From contig NZ_JAJOZT010000001.1 in the NCBI RefSeq assembly GCF_021168475.1, forward strand, positions 124,001 to 188,000: 64,000 bases of DNA, written 5' to 3'. The translations under genes and the position numbers were made by a program. Shown here piece after piece: positions 17,110 to 25,976 of this stretch (positions are counted from its first letter, which is position 1; the number at the start of each line of letters is the position of its first letter). The DNA is from Pseudoclavibacter sp. 13-3 (GTDB taxonomy: Bacteria > Actinomycetota > Actinomycetes > Actinomycetales > Microbacteriaceae). Under the pieces are notes generated by a model, which saw only the letters and a list, made by a program, of their open reading frames with translations, had not been told where the DNA came from and ran no database searches.

Positions 17110-18138
17110 ATGAGCGAGCACATCCGTGGCAAAGACATCGGCATCACCCCGGGCAAAGGCACCCCCGGCAGTTTCGCGGAGAAGCTGCAGAGCACGCCGG
17201 AGGTGTCGCTTGCGCCTCACCCACTGAACGTCAGCAAGACCGCACAGCAGCAGCGGGCGAAGGCACTCGCCGACAGCAGCCGCTCCGTCGGCGCCGCCGC
17301 AGCATCGACATCGCTTGACCCGTCGGACACCCGTGGCATCAAGCGGTGGTGGTCGGGGTCGTTCATCTCGGCAGAGCACGAGGCCGCCGGCGCAGGTTTC
17401 GAGAAGATGCCCGACGACTACACGCCCGGGCAGACTTCTGGGCGGGCGCTGTCCGGCAACCGCCGCACCCACCGCATGAGGTATGAGGGCGCTGGTGTCA
17501 CCCTTCGGATGCCGAGCGCGACTGCGATCCGCCGCTATTCGGCGACGCACGGGTACCGCACGTTCGACGTGCCGGTTTCGGCGACTATCAACGGCCGGCA
17601 GGTGAGCTCATGGGTGCGAGTGACCGAGCATGAGCCTCGAGTCTGGTCGACGAAAGCTCTCGGCTTCGACCCGACCGACCAGGTGGGACTGAAGCTCGCG
17701 GAGGCTGCCAACGCCGTCCTCGAGTCGCGTCGCCCTCGAACCGCGCTCAGCTCGGTGCGCTCGTTGATGAACCGTCGGCGACAGCGTGCCAAGCAGATGG
17801 GTGTGCCTCTCAAGCCGCTGTCTCAGCGTCGAAGCTTCATCAGCGAGGCCGGCTACGACAAGGCACGAGGCGTGCTCGCCATGCGGATGGGCGGGACAGT
17901 CTACGGCTACAAGGTTTCGGAGCAGACGGCGTCTCAGATCCTGAACGCCCGCTCCCCCGGTGAACGCTACAACGCGATCATCAAAGGCCGCGCCCGCCGG
18001 GCGAAAGTCGAACTCGACCCGGTCACCGGTCGGGTCTTCGACCCCGATCAGACGAAGCGTCGTTTTGGGGTCAGGCAGCAGGACCGAGCGGGTGTGAAAC
18101 CGGTGAACATCGTCGACCGGGATGCCGCCATCAGCTGA
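17110..18138 (+). CDS. Hypothetical protein with TPGxGTPGSFA N-terminal tag
   Basis: A 342-residue basic protein with no membrane segment. Residues 8-27 read KDIGITPGKGTPGSFAEK, followed by TPEVSLAPH, a tag that recurs at the N-terminus of three other element proteins (25,347, 28,318 and 29,301 starts). The remainder (MRYEGAGVTLRMPSATAIRRYS, WVRVTEHEPRVWSTKALGF) is unrecognised. It could be a transferred protein or a cytoplasmic partner of the transfer machinery; no evidence decides. Confidence 0.55.
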   Translation: MSEHIRGKDIGITPGKGTPGSFAEKLQSTPEVSLAPHPLNVSKTAQQQRAKALADSSRSVGAAAASTSLDPSDTRGIKRWWSGSFISAEHEAAGAGFEKMPDDYTPGQTSGRALSGNRRTHRMRYEGAGVTLRMPSATAIRRYSATHGYRTFDVPVSATINGRQVSSWVRVTEHEPRVWSTKALGFDPTDQVGLKLAEAANAVLESRRPRTALSSVRSLMNRRRQRAKQMGVPLKPLSQRRSFISEAGYDKARGVLAMRMGGTVYGYKVSEQTASQILNARSPGERYNAIIKGRARRAKVELDPVTGRVFDPDQTKRRFGVRQQDRAGVKPVNIVDRDAAIS

Positions 18139-18276
18139 CATCTATTCCGTTGCGGGTGTTACGGGACTATATGCGTCGTAACGCCGTGCGATCGGGCCGC
18201 GCACATGCCAGCGCGGAGGGGGCACATCGGCTTCAAATCCGCGTATGTGCGCGGAGCCTGACCGTGCCCGACGCTC

Positions 18277-19458
18277 ATGGCCGAGACAACATCACCGTAC
18301 CGTGCGATCAACGACCAGTACGACCAGCAAGCCAAAGACCTCGTCTGCGCCTACTACTCAGGCTCCCAGTCACCCGATCAGGAGCGACATGTGCGCGGCC
18401 AGCTCGCGGCAATCGTCATCCAGGCGAGAGTGGCAGAGCAGGTCGTCTTCGGACGCTATCGGTTCTCAGGTCAGATCGGCCATGACCTGGTGGATGAGAT
18501 CGTCTTCGACATTGAGAAGAAGATCGCGGCTATCCGTGACACAGCACGGTCTCATTCGACACTCGATCTGGAGATGATCCGATCCGGGCGGTCGCTGCTG
18601 GGGTGGGCACGGCAGATGATGAAGATGACCGCCCTGTCCAAGCATCGGGATATTCGAGCTCGCGCAGCAAAATCGGAGACCTTCACCGGCATCATCCGCG
18701 AGGACCCGTCGGAATCGCAGCGCGCCAGCGCCGCGAGCATCCGGTTGGAGGCCGCACTGGCCACCGACGACGAGACCACCTCAGACGACCAGCGGTTCGA
18801 CCAGGCACTGGACACCTTCGATCGGATGCTCACGTCTACGGACCGGCGCCCGAGAGAGCTGATGCATCCCGCCGCTGTCGGAGTCCTCACCTACCTGGGG
18901 ATCTCCGGCCGGCCTGTCGCCACCGTAGACGGTCGACGAGCGCTGGAGCGTCTGCTGCAGACGACACCGTCGCTGCCGCTCGAGTCACTGGCCGCGTGGG
19001 TTGCCCTTGTCGAAGGGACCATGACCGCCAGCCAGCAGAACAGCATCCCGGACCTTGCCCTGCGGTTCTGGGACGGGCTGACACTCGCTGAGGCTTCCAC
19101 GCTCTTGGAGTCAGGGCCGCGCACGACGGCTCTGGTGATGCGAGGGTTCATCGCCGGTGCGATCCGGCCGACCGACGAACACATCGCCCAGATCACTGAC
19201 GCCGCGAGCGCGCTGCTGCCTGAGTCGGCTGAGGAGTCAGTGCCGGAGGCAGTTTCCGCGGTAATCGCTACGAGGTGCTCGCGGGTGCGCGCTGACGGTT
19301 CGCTCAGCCCGTTGCGGGAATCGCAGCAGTGGGATGACCTGCGAGTAGACCTTGCGCTGAAGAGGGTGGCCACCTGCCTGGGCGCCGGCGGCCGCATCGA
19401 GCGGATTGAGGAGATGGTCGTCCGTCTCACATCGTCAGTGGCTGGTCTTGCGATCTGA
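18277..19458 (+). CDS. Possible divergent sigma-70-like protein
   Basis: A 393-residue soluble protein. Residues ~34-127 resemble sigma region 2: IGHDLVDEIVFDIEKKI, then SLLGWARQMMKMTALSKHRD (compare the 'DLVQEVF...FRxWLxxIARN' pattern). Residues ~266-292 (DGLTLAEASTLLESGPRTTA) resemble a region 4 helix-turn-helix. The similarity is by eye and weak. If real, the protein is a candidate reader of the unusual start-associated motif found across the element. The spacer upstream (18,139-18,276) holds GCACA at 18,200, a small GTTACG/CGTAAC hairpin, and no Shine-Dalgarno at the ATG. It overlaps the convergent methyltransferase gene by 24 bases. Confidence 0.4.
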   Translation: MAETTSPYRAINDQYDQQAKDLVCAYYSGSQSPDQERHVRGQLAAIVIQARVAEQVVFGRYRFSGQIGHDLVDEIVFDIEKKIAAIRDTARSHSTLDLEMIRSGRSLLGWARQMMKMTALSKHRDIRARAAKSETFTGIIREDPSESQRASAASIRLEAALATDDETTSDDQRFDQALDTFDRMLTSTDRRPRELMHPAAVGVLTYLGISGRPVATVDGRRALERLLQTTPSLPLESLAAWVALVEGTMTASQQNSIPDLALRFWDGLTLAEASTLLESGPRTTALVMRGFIAGAIRPTDEHIAQITDAASALLPESAEESVPEAVSAVIATRCSRVRADGSLSPLRESQQWDDLRVDLALKRVATCLGAGGRIERIEEMVVRLTSSVAGLAI

Positions 19459-20430
19459 CATACGGGCCTGAACGAGGCGTATCGAGTGGGGGTCAAGGTC
19501 GAATCCGATGGCCTCGGCCCCCAGCTCGTCAGCTGCCTGCAGAGTCGTACCTGACCCGCAGAATGGGTCCAGGACGACTTGCCCCGGACGCACCAGTAGG
19601 CTCACCAGCCAGCGCATCACAGCACGGGGCTTCACCGTGAGATGCCCGGCCCCGTCGACGGTGGGTCGTTCGCTTTTGGCGGCCTTCGACGAATAGAACA
19701 CCTGGTCCACCACGCTCGGGAACATGTGGGCGACCTGCCTGGGGCGCCCGGTGATGACCAGATCGTCGATGAGCTCACGTGTGGTTCCTGCGCCGTCGTC
19801 GACGAGGATTGCGTTCGTCGGGAACCGTCCGAGTTCGTGCGTGGAGCTCGGCATATCCCTGGTGCCGAGGCGCAGAACATCAGTAGACTGCCCGGGCATG
19901 CGACCGAGTTCATCTTCGGTCGGCACCCGGCACTGGTCGATCTGTAGGGTGCCGGTTCCCCATTGGGCGACGCCGTCTGGCATGTTCGTGTCGAACGGCT
20001 TGCCTGCCAAGCAGATTGGCTCATGCGCCGGCTTCAGTTTGGAGTGCGTGCCGGCGTACTCGTGAGCCAGGTCTGGGCGGCCAGTCTTCACGAACACACG
20101 GTCGAAGGCAAGCCCTTTCGTCATACCGGAGGCGTACAGCCACATCAGCTGATCTCTGACGACGAGCCCGGCATCCTCGATCGCGCAGGCCAACCGATGG
20201 TATGTTTTCGAGGCCCCGAATGCTGCGAGGTGCCCGCCGGGCTTCAGCACTCGAGCACACTGCTCCCAGACGTCTGGGTCGAATGCGATGCCGTGGTCAT
20301 CCCAGTGCAGGCCGGGCTTCTGCGTCTGCCCGATCTCGTAGGGCGGGTCGGTGATGATCACGTCGACGCTCGAGTTGTCGAGTTCACGCATCAGCTGCCG
20401 GCAGTCACCTTGTGTCGCACACCATCCCAT
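19435..20430 (-). CDS. Solitary DNA methyltransferase (beta class)
   Basis: A 331-residue SAM-dependent DNA methyltransferase. The catalytic DPPY motif (ITDPPYEIG) is near the N-terminus and the SAM-binding FCGSGTT near the C-terminus (LDPFCGSGTTLQAADELG), the beta-class order seen in many N6-adenine and N4-cytosine enzymes. No restriction endonuclease is adjacent, so it is an orphan, perhaps protecting the element from host restriction. The ATG lies 9 nt after GCATA; the GCATAG also contains the stop of the upstream virB4-like gene. Confidence 0.85.
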   Translation of the reverse strand: MGWCATQGDCRQLMRELDNSSVDVIITDPPYEIGQTQKPGLHWDDHGIAFDPDVWEQCARVLKPGGHLAAFGASKTYHRLACAIEDAGLVVRDQLMWLYASGMTKGLAFDRVFVKTGRPDLAHEYAGTHSKLKPAHEPICLAGKPFDTNMPDGVAQWGTGTLQIDQCRVPTEDELGRMPGQSTDVLRLGTRDMPSSTHELGRFPTNAILVDDGAGTTRELIDDLVITGRPRQVAHMFPSVVDQVFYSSKAAKSERPTVDGAGHLTVKPRAVMRWLVSLLVRPGQVVLDPFCGSGTTLQAADELGAEAIGFDLDPHSIRLVQARMSDRKTSH

Positions 20431-20438
20431 GCTGACAC

Positions 20439-22940
20439 CTATGCGGGTGAGGCGGCACCTGCCTGTTCACGCGCAATGATGTCCTGACGGTTCGTGGAGG
20501 CCCGGGCGAGGAACTCTTTCGACAGCCGGATCTCCACCGGCGCGGATCGTCCTGCGAGGTCGGTGATGATGAAGACCGAACCTCGGACGATCTCGCTGGT
20601 ACCGTCTGGGTTGCGCCGGCGCAGCGATGCCATGGACGACCAGTTGACGACCTGGCTGCCATCCGAGCCGCCACGCATCGGTTTCTCCATGATCCGCTGG
20701 ACGACGTCAGGCGTGGGTTCGATTCTGGCGACCTGCAGGGCAGCGATGGCCTCATTGCGCTCACGGATGTGGCCGATGGCGACACGCGAGACGTGGGGGC
20801 CGAGACCAGCGCGGATGGCTCCGGTGATGTCTTGGGAGAAGAACACGGGCAGCACTCGCATCGACCTGCAGAGACGACCGGCCTCCTCGGCTGCCTCGGG
20901 GCTCGTGTTCGTCAGCAGCCATGACTCATCCTGCAGGATCACGCCGTCACGGTTTGTCAGACTCATCATCGCTCCGACGAACATCATCTTCACCACTGCA
21001 ACGCCGATGCGCTCGTTCAGGTTCCTGTGGGCGTTCGGGTTCGTGGGGAGTGTCAGTCGGGTCTTCCCGAGCTTCAGGAGGGTGGTGCCGTCGTAGGAGC
21101 CGAGCGCCGCAGACTCTGGGTGGATGCCGAAGAATGAGCCGAAAAGCGAGCTGTCCTGTTTCAGCTGGAAGATCGGCATGACCATCTCTTTGGACGCCTT
21201 GCCGTCTTTGTAGGCGTACGCGAGCGCCTCTCCGGTGCATTTCGCGCCACGCTGACGGACGCCGTAGGAGATGGCGCTGTTGAGCTCCCGCTCGTAGCGT
21301 TCCGGCTCCTCGGCCCATGGGCGGATCTGCAGGATTGTGGCGGCGGCGGTGTCGATCTGTTCCTGCGGGTTGTCGACGGAGAAGCGCAGCGGGTCGAGGG
21401 CGCCGTCCGATGAGGCGAGGTCGTCCATGGAGATGACCTGGCCGCCTGAGGCGATGACTGCAGCGGTGTGGTCTGACCCGTACTTGGGGTCGACGATGAT
21501 GTTCGGAACCGACATGCGGCTGAATTGGTCGGCCATGTTCAGGAGCATCATGGTTTTGCCTGACCCGGAGCCTGCTGCCACGAGGAAGATCGGCGGTACG
21601 TCTTCGTCGGCCACGGCGGTTGGGCTCAGCCAGACCGGCTGGCTGTCGTTCTGGGTGAACCCCATGCAGATGCCTGATTCGTCGCCAACCGCCGACTGTG
21701 ACAGCACCCCGGAATATGCGACCGTCGTGGATGGCAGATCCTCCAGATTTGGGTTCGATCGCCACGGGCTGGCAAGTTGCGACTCCATCCAGGCGAGATC
21801 CTGTCTGTCGCTCATGGCGTTCATGGAGAAGATGGTGCCCATGCTGATGTCTTCGAGGTCGGCGACCTGCCCGGGGATGGCGCAGACGATCGAGGTGTCC
21901 ACAAGAGTGGGAGGAGCGGAGCCAGCCGCTGAGTACGCCTGGTCGATCGACTCCAGCTCGGCGAGCTTCTGCTCCAGCTCGTCTTTGGAGAGCTTGCCTG
22001 CTGACTGGCGGTCTCGGATGTCGCCACGGTACTGGACGATCTGCCCTCGCACCTCCGAGCGGGTGATCTTCGGCGGCTCCACCAGTCCCCGGATGGAGAT
22101 CATCGGAGCGCCGACGTCCTGCAGCGCCATCGCCCAGCGCACCCATGACTCGGTCTCCGAGGTGTATTTCAGGTCGAAGTCTCCGACGGCGGCGAACGTC
22201 AGTGGGCGCTGCCCCTCGATGTCGTCCCAGAGCTCTGGCTTGTCGAACCCCATCAGCTCGGCAGCCCGGGTCGCTCGACTGTCGGTGAAGAATCTGACGT
22301 GGTCGCGGTACGGCACGAAGGGGATGTCGGGGTTCCGTCCGAAGTTCCACCACCCATTCGCGAGTTTGAAGTCACGATCGCGCATGTCGAGCAGTCCGGC
22401 GCGTTCGAGGGCGGCGTTCACCTTCTGATAGTCGGCCTCAAAGTCTGAGATCGGCACTCCACCGGAGACCATGGTGTCAACAACAGACTCGACCGCCTCT
22501 TTGAAGCCACGGCTGGCGAACTTATTGTTCAGCCGGACACCGAACAGCACGACCTTCTCCTGGGTGACGACGTCTCCGTGAGATTCCAGGAGATAGTCGT
22601 GAATGGGATGGTCGATCGGCGGCTGGAAGAATCTGGGCACGACCACACTGATCAGATGAAACTGTCGGTAGCGGCCCTTGTTCATGCCGCGTTTTGACCC
22701 GCTGACGCTGGCGAGTGATGCGCAGGCCTCGAAGGCGTTGTCGAGCACACGCTGCGCGCCGAGGGCGTCCTCAACGGTCTTCGCGTCACGGATCGGCGCC
22801 AGCGGCACGCGCTTGTACAGCCAGACGTCATTGCTGATGCCTTGGATGATGCCGTTCTTTCTGCGGGAACGGACTGTCGTCGGCCACGAGGGGTGTGTGG
22901 CTGGCTGGTGCATGCCGCCGGCGTTTGAGTGTTTGCTCAA
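20439..22940 (-). CDS. VirB4-like conjugal transfer ATPase
   Basis: An 833-residue ATPase without N-terminal membrane spans. Walker A VAAGSGSGKTMMLL lies at ~450-463, Walker B VILQDESWLL at ~668. The N-terminal domain (1-400) is the typical variable VirB4/TraE region. It energises assembly of the transfer channel at the inner face of the membrane. The TTG start is preceded by AGAGGAG and lies 12 bases after the stop of the tcpC-like gene region's partner, so the order tcpC-virB4 is kept with close spacing, reading leftward. Confidence 0.8.
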   Translation of the reverse strand: MSKHSNAGGMHQPATHPSWPTTVRSRRKNGIIQGISNDVWLYKRVPLAPIRDAKTVEDALGAQRVLDNAFEACASLASVSGSKRGMNKGRYRQFHLISVVVPRFFQPPIDHPIHDYLLESHGDVVTQEKVVLFGVRLNNKFASRGFKEAVESVVDTMVSGGVPISDFEADYQKVNAALERAGLLDMRDRDFKLANGWWNFGRNPDIPFVPYRDHVRFFTDSRATRAAELMGFDKPELWDDIEGQRPLTFAAVGDFDLKYTSETESWVRWAMALQDVGAPMISIRGLVEPPKITRSEVRGQIVQYRGDIRDRQSAGKLSKDELEQKLAELESIDQAYSAAGSAPPTLVDTSIVCAIPGQVADLEDISMGTIFSMNAMSDRQDLAWMESQLASPWRSNPNLEDLPSTTVAYSGVLSQSAVGDESGICMGFTQNDSQPVWLSPTAVADEDVPPIFLVAAGSGSGKTMMLLNMADQFSRMSVPNIIVDPKYGSDHTAAVIASGGQVISMDDLASSDGALDPLRFSVDNPQEQIDTAAATILQIRPWAEEPERYERELNSAISYGVRQRGAKCTGEALAYAYKDGKASKEMVMPIFQLKQDSSLFGSFFGIHPESAALGSYDGTTLLKLGKTRLTLPTNPNAHRNLNERIGVAVVKMMFVGAMMSLTNRDGVILQDESWLLTNTSPEAAEEAGRLCRSMRVLPVFFSQDITGAIRAGLGPHVSRVAIGHIRERNEAIAALQVARIEPTPDVVQRIMEKPMRGGSDGSQVVNWSSMASLRRRNPDGTSEIVRGSVFIITDLAGRSAPVEIRLSKEFLARASTNRQDIIAREQAGAASPA

Positions 22941-22951
22941 AGGTTGCTCCT

Positions 22952-24094
22952 CTACTGCGCATCCATCGGCACCGACGGATCAGGCTGCTGCTGATCGGTG
23001 GGTGCTTGGGCGGGCTGCGTCGGCTGGGTCTTCGCCTGGCCGGCGTCCTTCTTGATCTGGCGGCCGGTGACAGCATTCTGGTAGGGCTCAAGGTCGGGCC
23101 CGGTGCCGGTGGCACCCCAGGCCACGACTCTCGGGCTGGCGGTGTTCGCGCTCTCAATGAGCACGTCGAACGTCTGCTTCTGCCCCTTCGAGTCGACTTC
23201 GCGCGGGTCCTGACCGTCCCATGCGACCTTCATCTCGACCTGAGCGATCACCGTCGACGGGTTCTGCTGTGACTCGTAGGTCTTGTCCTTGAGCATCGGC
23301 TTGTACGCCGCCTTCTGAATGATCGTGGAGACAGAGCCGACCTTCGCGAGCGTCATGTACGTGTGGCTGGCGTCCTGATCCCCGACCGCGAGACGCAGTG
23401 TCGCCGAGTCCCCAGAGGTGTAGGCCTTCGCCCAGTTGTTGACGGCCTCGCTCATGGCATCGGTCTTCGTGGTCTCGACGGTGTCCATCCACGGACCTTT
23501 CGTCGACCACCCGCTCGACGACGGCGCGACCGGGAATGCCGACGGCGTGCCGACCGCTTCAGACTGGCCATTGCCGTCGACCGCGACGGTCACGTCAGCC
23601 TCGTACACCTGACCGGCCTTGTCAACCAGGGTGAACCGGTGCATCTCCACGGAGTAATCCCGCTCGCCCCACGCCTGCAGTACCTGCTGTGAGACGCTCT
23701 TGTCCTGGCTCTTCGTCGAGAAGCCGTCCCAGGAGACGATGGTTGCTCCCGGCATCGGTGCAGGGTCGCCGGCGAGCCATTTCTGCATCGTCAGCCACGC
23801 CGTCGACTTCCCGACAGAGTCCACTTGGTCAGCCACCTGCACGGCGGAGCTGCCGAAGCTCGGGTCCATGATCTTTGTGGCGAGACTCAGATCCACCACG
23901 AGCACGATGGGCATGCCGATCAGTGACGCCCACGCCAGCAGCCGGTAGCGCTTGCGCCACTTCGGTTGTTTCGCGTTGACAGGGGACCGCTCATCTGGAA
24001 CGTCGACGAGGCCGGCGTCCTGCCACGGTGTGGCGCTCTGAGGGCCAGATGCCTTCGCTCCAGCTGGCTTCTTCGACTTCTTCGATCTGGCCAC
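22952..24094 (-). CDS. TcpC-like (VirB8-related) transfer channel protein
   Basis: A 380-residue protein: basic, Lys-rich cytoplasmic N-terminus, one membrane helix at about residues 53-72 (LLAWASLIGMPIVLVVDLS), then an extracellular part with two NTF2-like domains ending in VVAWGATGTGPDLEPYQNAV. This build matches TcpC of pCW3 and related PF12642 proteins, a scaffold of Gram-positive conjugation channels. GTG start with GAGGAGG inside the end of the upstream gene. It sits directly before the virB4-like gene in the same operon. Confidence 0.75.
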   Translation of the reverse strand: MARSKKSKKPAGAKASGPQSATPWQDAGLVDVPDERSPVNAKQPKWRKRYRLLAWASLIGMPIVLVVDLSLATKIMDPSFGSSAVQVADQVDSVGKSTAWLTMQKWLAGDPAPMPGATIVSWDGFSTKSQDKSVSQQVLQAWGERDYSVEMHRFTLVDKAGQVYEADVTVAVDGNGQSEAVGTPSAFPVAPSSSGWSTKGPWMDTVETTKTDAMSEAVNNWAKAYTSGDSATLRLAVGDQDASHTYMTLAKVGSVSTIIQKAAYKPMLKDKTYESQQNPSTVIAQVEMKVAWDGQDPREVDSKGQKQTFDVLIESANTASPRVVAWGATGTGPDLEPYQNAVTGRQIKKDAGQAKTQPTQPAQAPTDQQQPDPSVPMDAQ

Positions 24095-24100
24095 AGCGGG

Positions 24101-24664
24101 TCAGTCCTCCTCGTAGGCGCTGAGGAACCCGTCGCTCACCGTTTCGGGTGCCGTCTCCTCTGACTCCAGCTGCTCCTCGTCCAGCTCAGCGGTTTCCGGC
24201 ACCGCGTCTGACTTCGGCACAACGCCGCGGCAGAACTGCGCTGCTGCCTCGGCGATGGCGATGGTCTCCGGCGACAACCGGGCGAGCACCTGCGCCGTCC
24301 GACGAGCAGCCTGAGTGTCGGCCTGCGGGAGTCTCCCGCCGTCCGTCGCACCGAGGGCTTCGAGGACTGACCAGACTGCTTTGATGCCCTCGCGCTCCAA
24401 CGACAGGACTTCGAGAGCAAGGTCGAGCGGGTCCACGGCAGCCAGACGGATGACGTCAGCGATCGGTGTGGCCTTGTCGTCGGAGAGGAGGATGCGCGAG
24501 ATCAGCTCACTCGTGTCGGGGACCTCCGGGCGGGAGACACCGAGCGCGACAGCTGTAACGGTGACGACCTGAGACGGTACTAGCCCATGATCGAGCGCCA
24601 GTGCGAGGTCTACGACCGTCCGGATCGCTCGTCGGGTCAGGGTCTTCTGCGGCTGGTCGCTCAT
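24101..24664 (-). CDS. Hypothetical protein at the head of the transfer operon
   Basis: A 187-residue helical, acidic protein with no membrane segment (DLALALDHGLVPSQVVTVTAVALG, then an Asp/Glu-rich tail). Not recognised. The ATG at 24,664 has a strong GGAGGAG. GCATA at 24,700-24,704 lies 35-40 bases upstream, so here the motif would give a leader rather than a leaderless mRNA. It precedes the tcpC- and virB4-like genes with a 6-base gap and is likely cotranscribed. Confidence 0.55.
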   Translation of the reverse strand: MSDQPQKTLTRRAIRTVVDLALALDHGLVPSQVVTVTAVALGVSRPEVPDTSELISRILLSDDKATPIADVIRLAAVDPLDLALEVLSLEREGIKAVWSVLEALGATDGGRLPQADTQAARRTAQVLARLSPETIAIAEAAAQFCRGVVPKSDAVPETAELDEEQLESEETAPETVSDGFLSAYEED

Positions 24665-24699
24665 GCGCTCCTCCATCGTCTGGCTGTACGACGGATACC

Positions 24700-24705
24700 T
24701 ATGCG
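24700..24705 (-). promoter_or_regulatory. Start-associated motif with leader (head of transfer operon)
   Basis: On the minus strand this reads CGCATAGG within the gap between two genes. Unlike most copies it is not 8-10 nt from a start codon; a ~27-base leader with GGAGGAG follows. It would place a transcription start near 24,690. Confidence 0.4.
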
Positions 24706-24717
24706 TAGCGGTGAGAG

Positions 24718-25347
24718 TCAGAGTTCAGCGACGACTTCCGCAGGTGGAATGCCTTCCCCCAGACGGCTGGCGACACGTGAGGCCTTTGCCTCCCGGTCTT
24801 CGGCGATGGTGAATCCGCCAGCGGTGTCCACTGCCGCGAACGCATAGGCCCGGCAGCGTTGCGACCATACCTGCGATTCGAGCGGGTCACGTGACTGGAA
24901 TGAGCGCTTCCATGACTTCTGGCAGAGCCCTGCGAGTCTCTCGGCGAGCACGGTCGCTTGGCTGACACTCACGTCGGACTGCACGAGATCCAGCTCCTGT
25001 GCGGCGGTCTGTGCGACAGGCTGCCCGGCCTGGAATGCGAGCTCGCCGAGAACCGCGGCCTGCCGGTGCAGACTGTCATCGTCGAGGTGGGCGGTTTCTG
25101 GTGAGGTCAGCAGCAGGTGCTCTGCGACGACGTGGTTGGCAGCATAGTGCTCGCCTTCGTCGAACCTCGGCCGGCTGGACACTGCCGCAAAGTACGCGGC
25201 GACCGCTTCGGCTGGCACGCTCGGCTCTTGCCCGAGGTCGGGGCCGTCATAGTGGCTGTGGGCGTGTGGTGCGAAGCTTCCGGGGGTGCCATTTCCGGGG
25301 GTCACTCCGACATTGATTCCTCGTGTTGGGCCTGCGCTTGTTGCCAT
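24718..25347 (-). CDS. Hypothetical protein with TPGNGTPGSFA tag
   Basis: A 209-residue protein. The N-terminus contains INVGVTPGNGTPGSFAPH, nearly identical to the tag of the 17,110 protein. The rest is alpha-helical and soluble (AVAAYFAAVSSRPRFDEGEHY, ...ERLAGLCQKSWKRSF) and unrecognised. GGAGAGAG precedes the ATG; a CACACATCC motif on the minus strand at 25,386-25,394 lies ~40 bases further up, between this gene and the tRNA-like gene. Confidence 0.55.
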   Translation of the reverse strand: MATSAGPTRGINVGVTPGNGTPGSFAPHAHSHYDGPDLGQEPSVPAEAVAAYFAAVSSRPRFDEGEHYAANHVVAEHLLLTSPETAHLDDDSLHRQAAVLGELAFQAGQPVAQTAAQELDLVQSDVSVSQATVLAERLAGLCQKSWKRSFQSRDPLESQVWSQRCRAYAFAAVDTAGGFTIAEDREAKASRVASRLGEGIPPAEVVAEL

Positions 25348-25404
25348 TGCTCTCTCCGTCTGTTCTGGGGCTGTTCCACCTCACGGATGTGTGCGGCGCT
25401 TCTG

Positions 25405-25472
25405 TGGGGCTGGCTGGATTCGAACCAGCAACCAGGCGGCCTACCTGCGCTCTGCCGTTGAGCTACAGCCCC
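25405..25472 (-). tRNA. Degenerate tRNA-like gene in the element
   Basis: A 68-base cloverleaf. The 7-bp acceptor (GGGGCTG/CAGCCCC), D-stem (GCTC/GAGC) and T-arm (GCTGG-TTCGAAT-CCAGC) pair perfectly. The anticodon arm is abnormal: a 4-bp stem CAGG/CCTG closes the loop TAGGCCG, with A where U33 is expected, and the variable loop is only about three bases. The nominal anticodon would be GGC (Ala), but I do not trust it. It may be a decayed tRNA or a tRNA mimic. Confidence 0.55.
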
Positions 25473-25544
25473 ATGGTCGACGGCAGGGTGCCGGTGAAGG
25501 TCAGGGTGCCGGTGAAGGTGGGGCCCCTGCCGTCGAGTCTGTGT

Positions 25545-25922
25545 TCAGGCAGCCGCCTGCTGCTGCGCTGCGAACCCGCGGATGATCATCACGTCGATCG
25601 GGCTGAGGCCGCGGATCAGCAGTGAGTGTTCGCCGTTGTGCTGAAAGGCGACGCCGGCGCTTTGGAGCATCGCGCGCAGGAAGTACTGGATGCGGTCGTA
25701 CGGGTCGTCGAAGTCGCTGGTGTCGATCCGGAGCACCCCGTCCTCGTCAGCGGAGGTGAGGCTCTCATCGGTGATCTTCACGACCCCGATCACACGTGCC
25801 AGATACAGGCTGTCGTAGTCGATGTCAGCTGCACGCTCCCCCACGACGACAGCGACTCCGGGCATGTCGGCGGTGCGATCGAGTGCGGTGCGGATCCGTT
25901 TGGAGATGCGCTGTTCAGTCAT
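25545..25922 (-). CDS. Hypothetical protein
   Basis: A 125-residue soluble protein, unrecognised (YDSLYLARVIGVVKITDESL, then LLIRGLSPIDVMIIRGFAA). AAGGAG precedes the ATG. On the minus strand GCATA at 25,962-25,966 lies about 40 bases upstream, giving a likely leader. The gene is followed downstream by the tRNA-like gene on the same strand. Confidence 0.5.
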   Translation of the reverse strand: MTEQRISKRIRTALDRTADMPGVAVVVGERAADIDYDSLYLARVIGVVKITDESLTSADEDGVLRIDTSDFDDPYDRIQYFLRAMLQSAGVAFQHNGEHSLLIRGLSPIDVMIIRGFAAQQQAAA

Positions 25923-25976
25923 GGTGTGCTCCTTCGTTGCAGAGGTGCTGTCAGAAGGTCGTATGCGCGGATGCCG

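Noticed and set aside
19435-20430. Complete restriction-modification system
   Set aside because: Only the methyltransferase is present; no endonuclease gene adjoins it.
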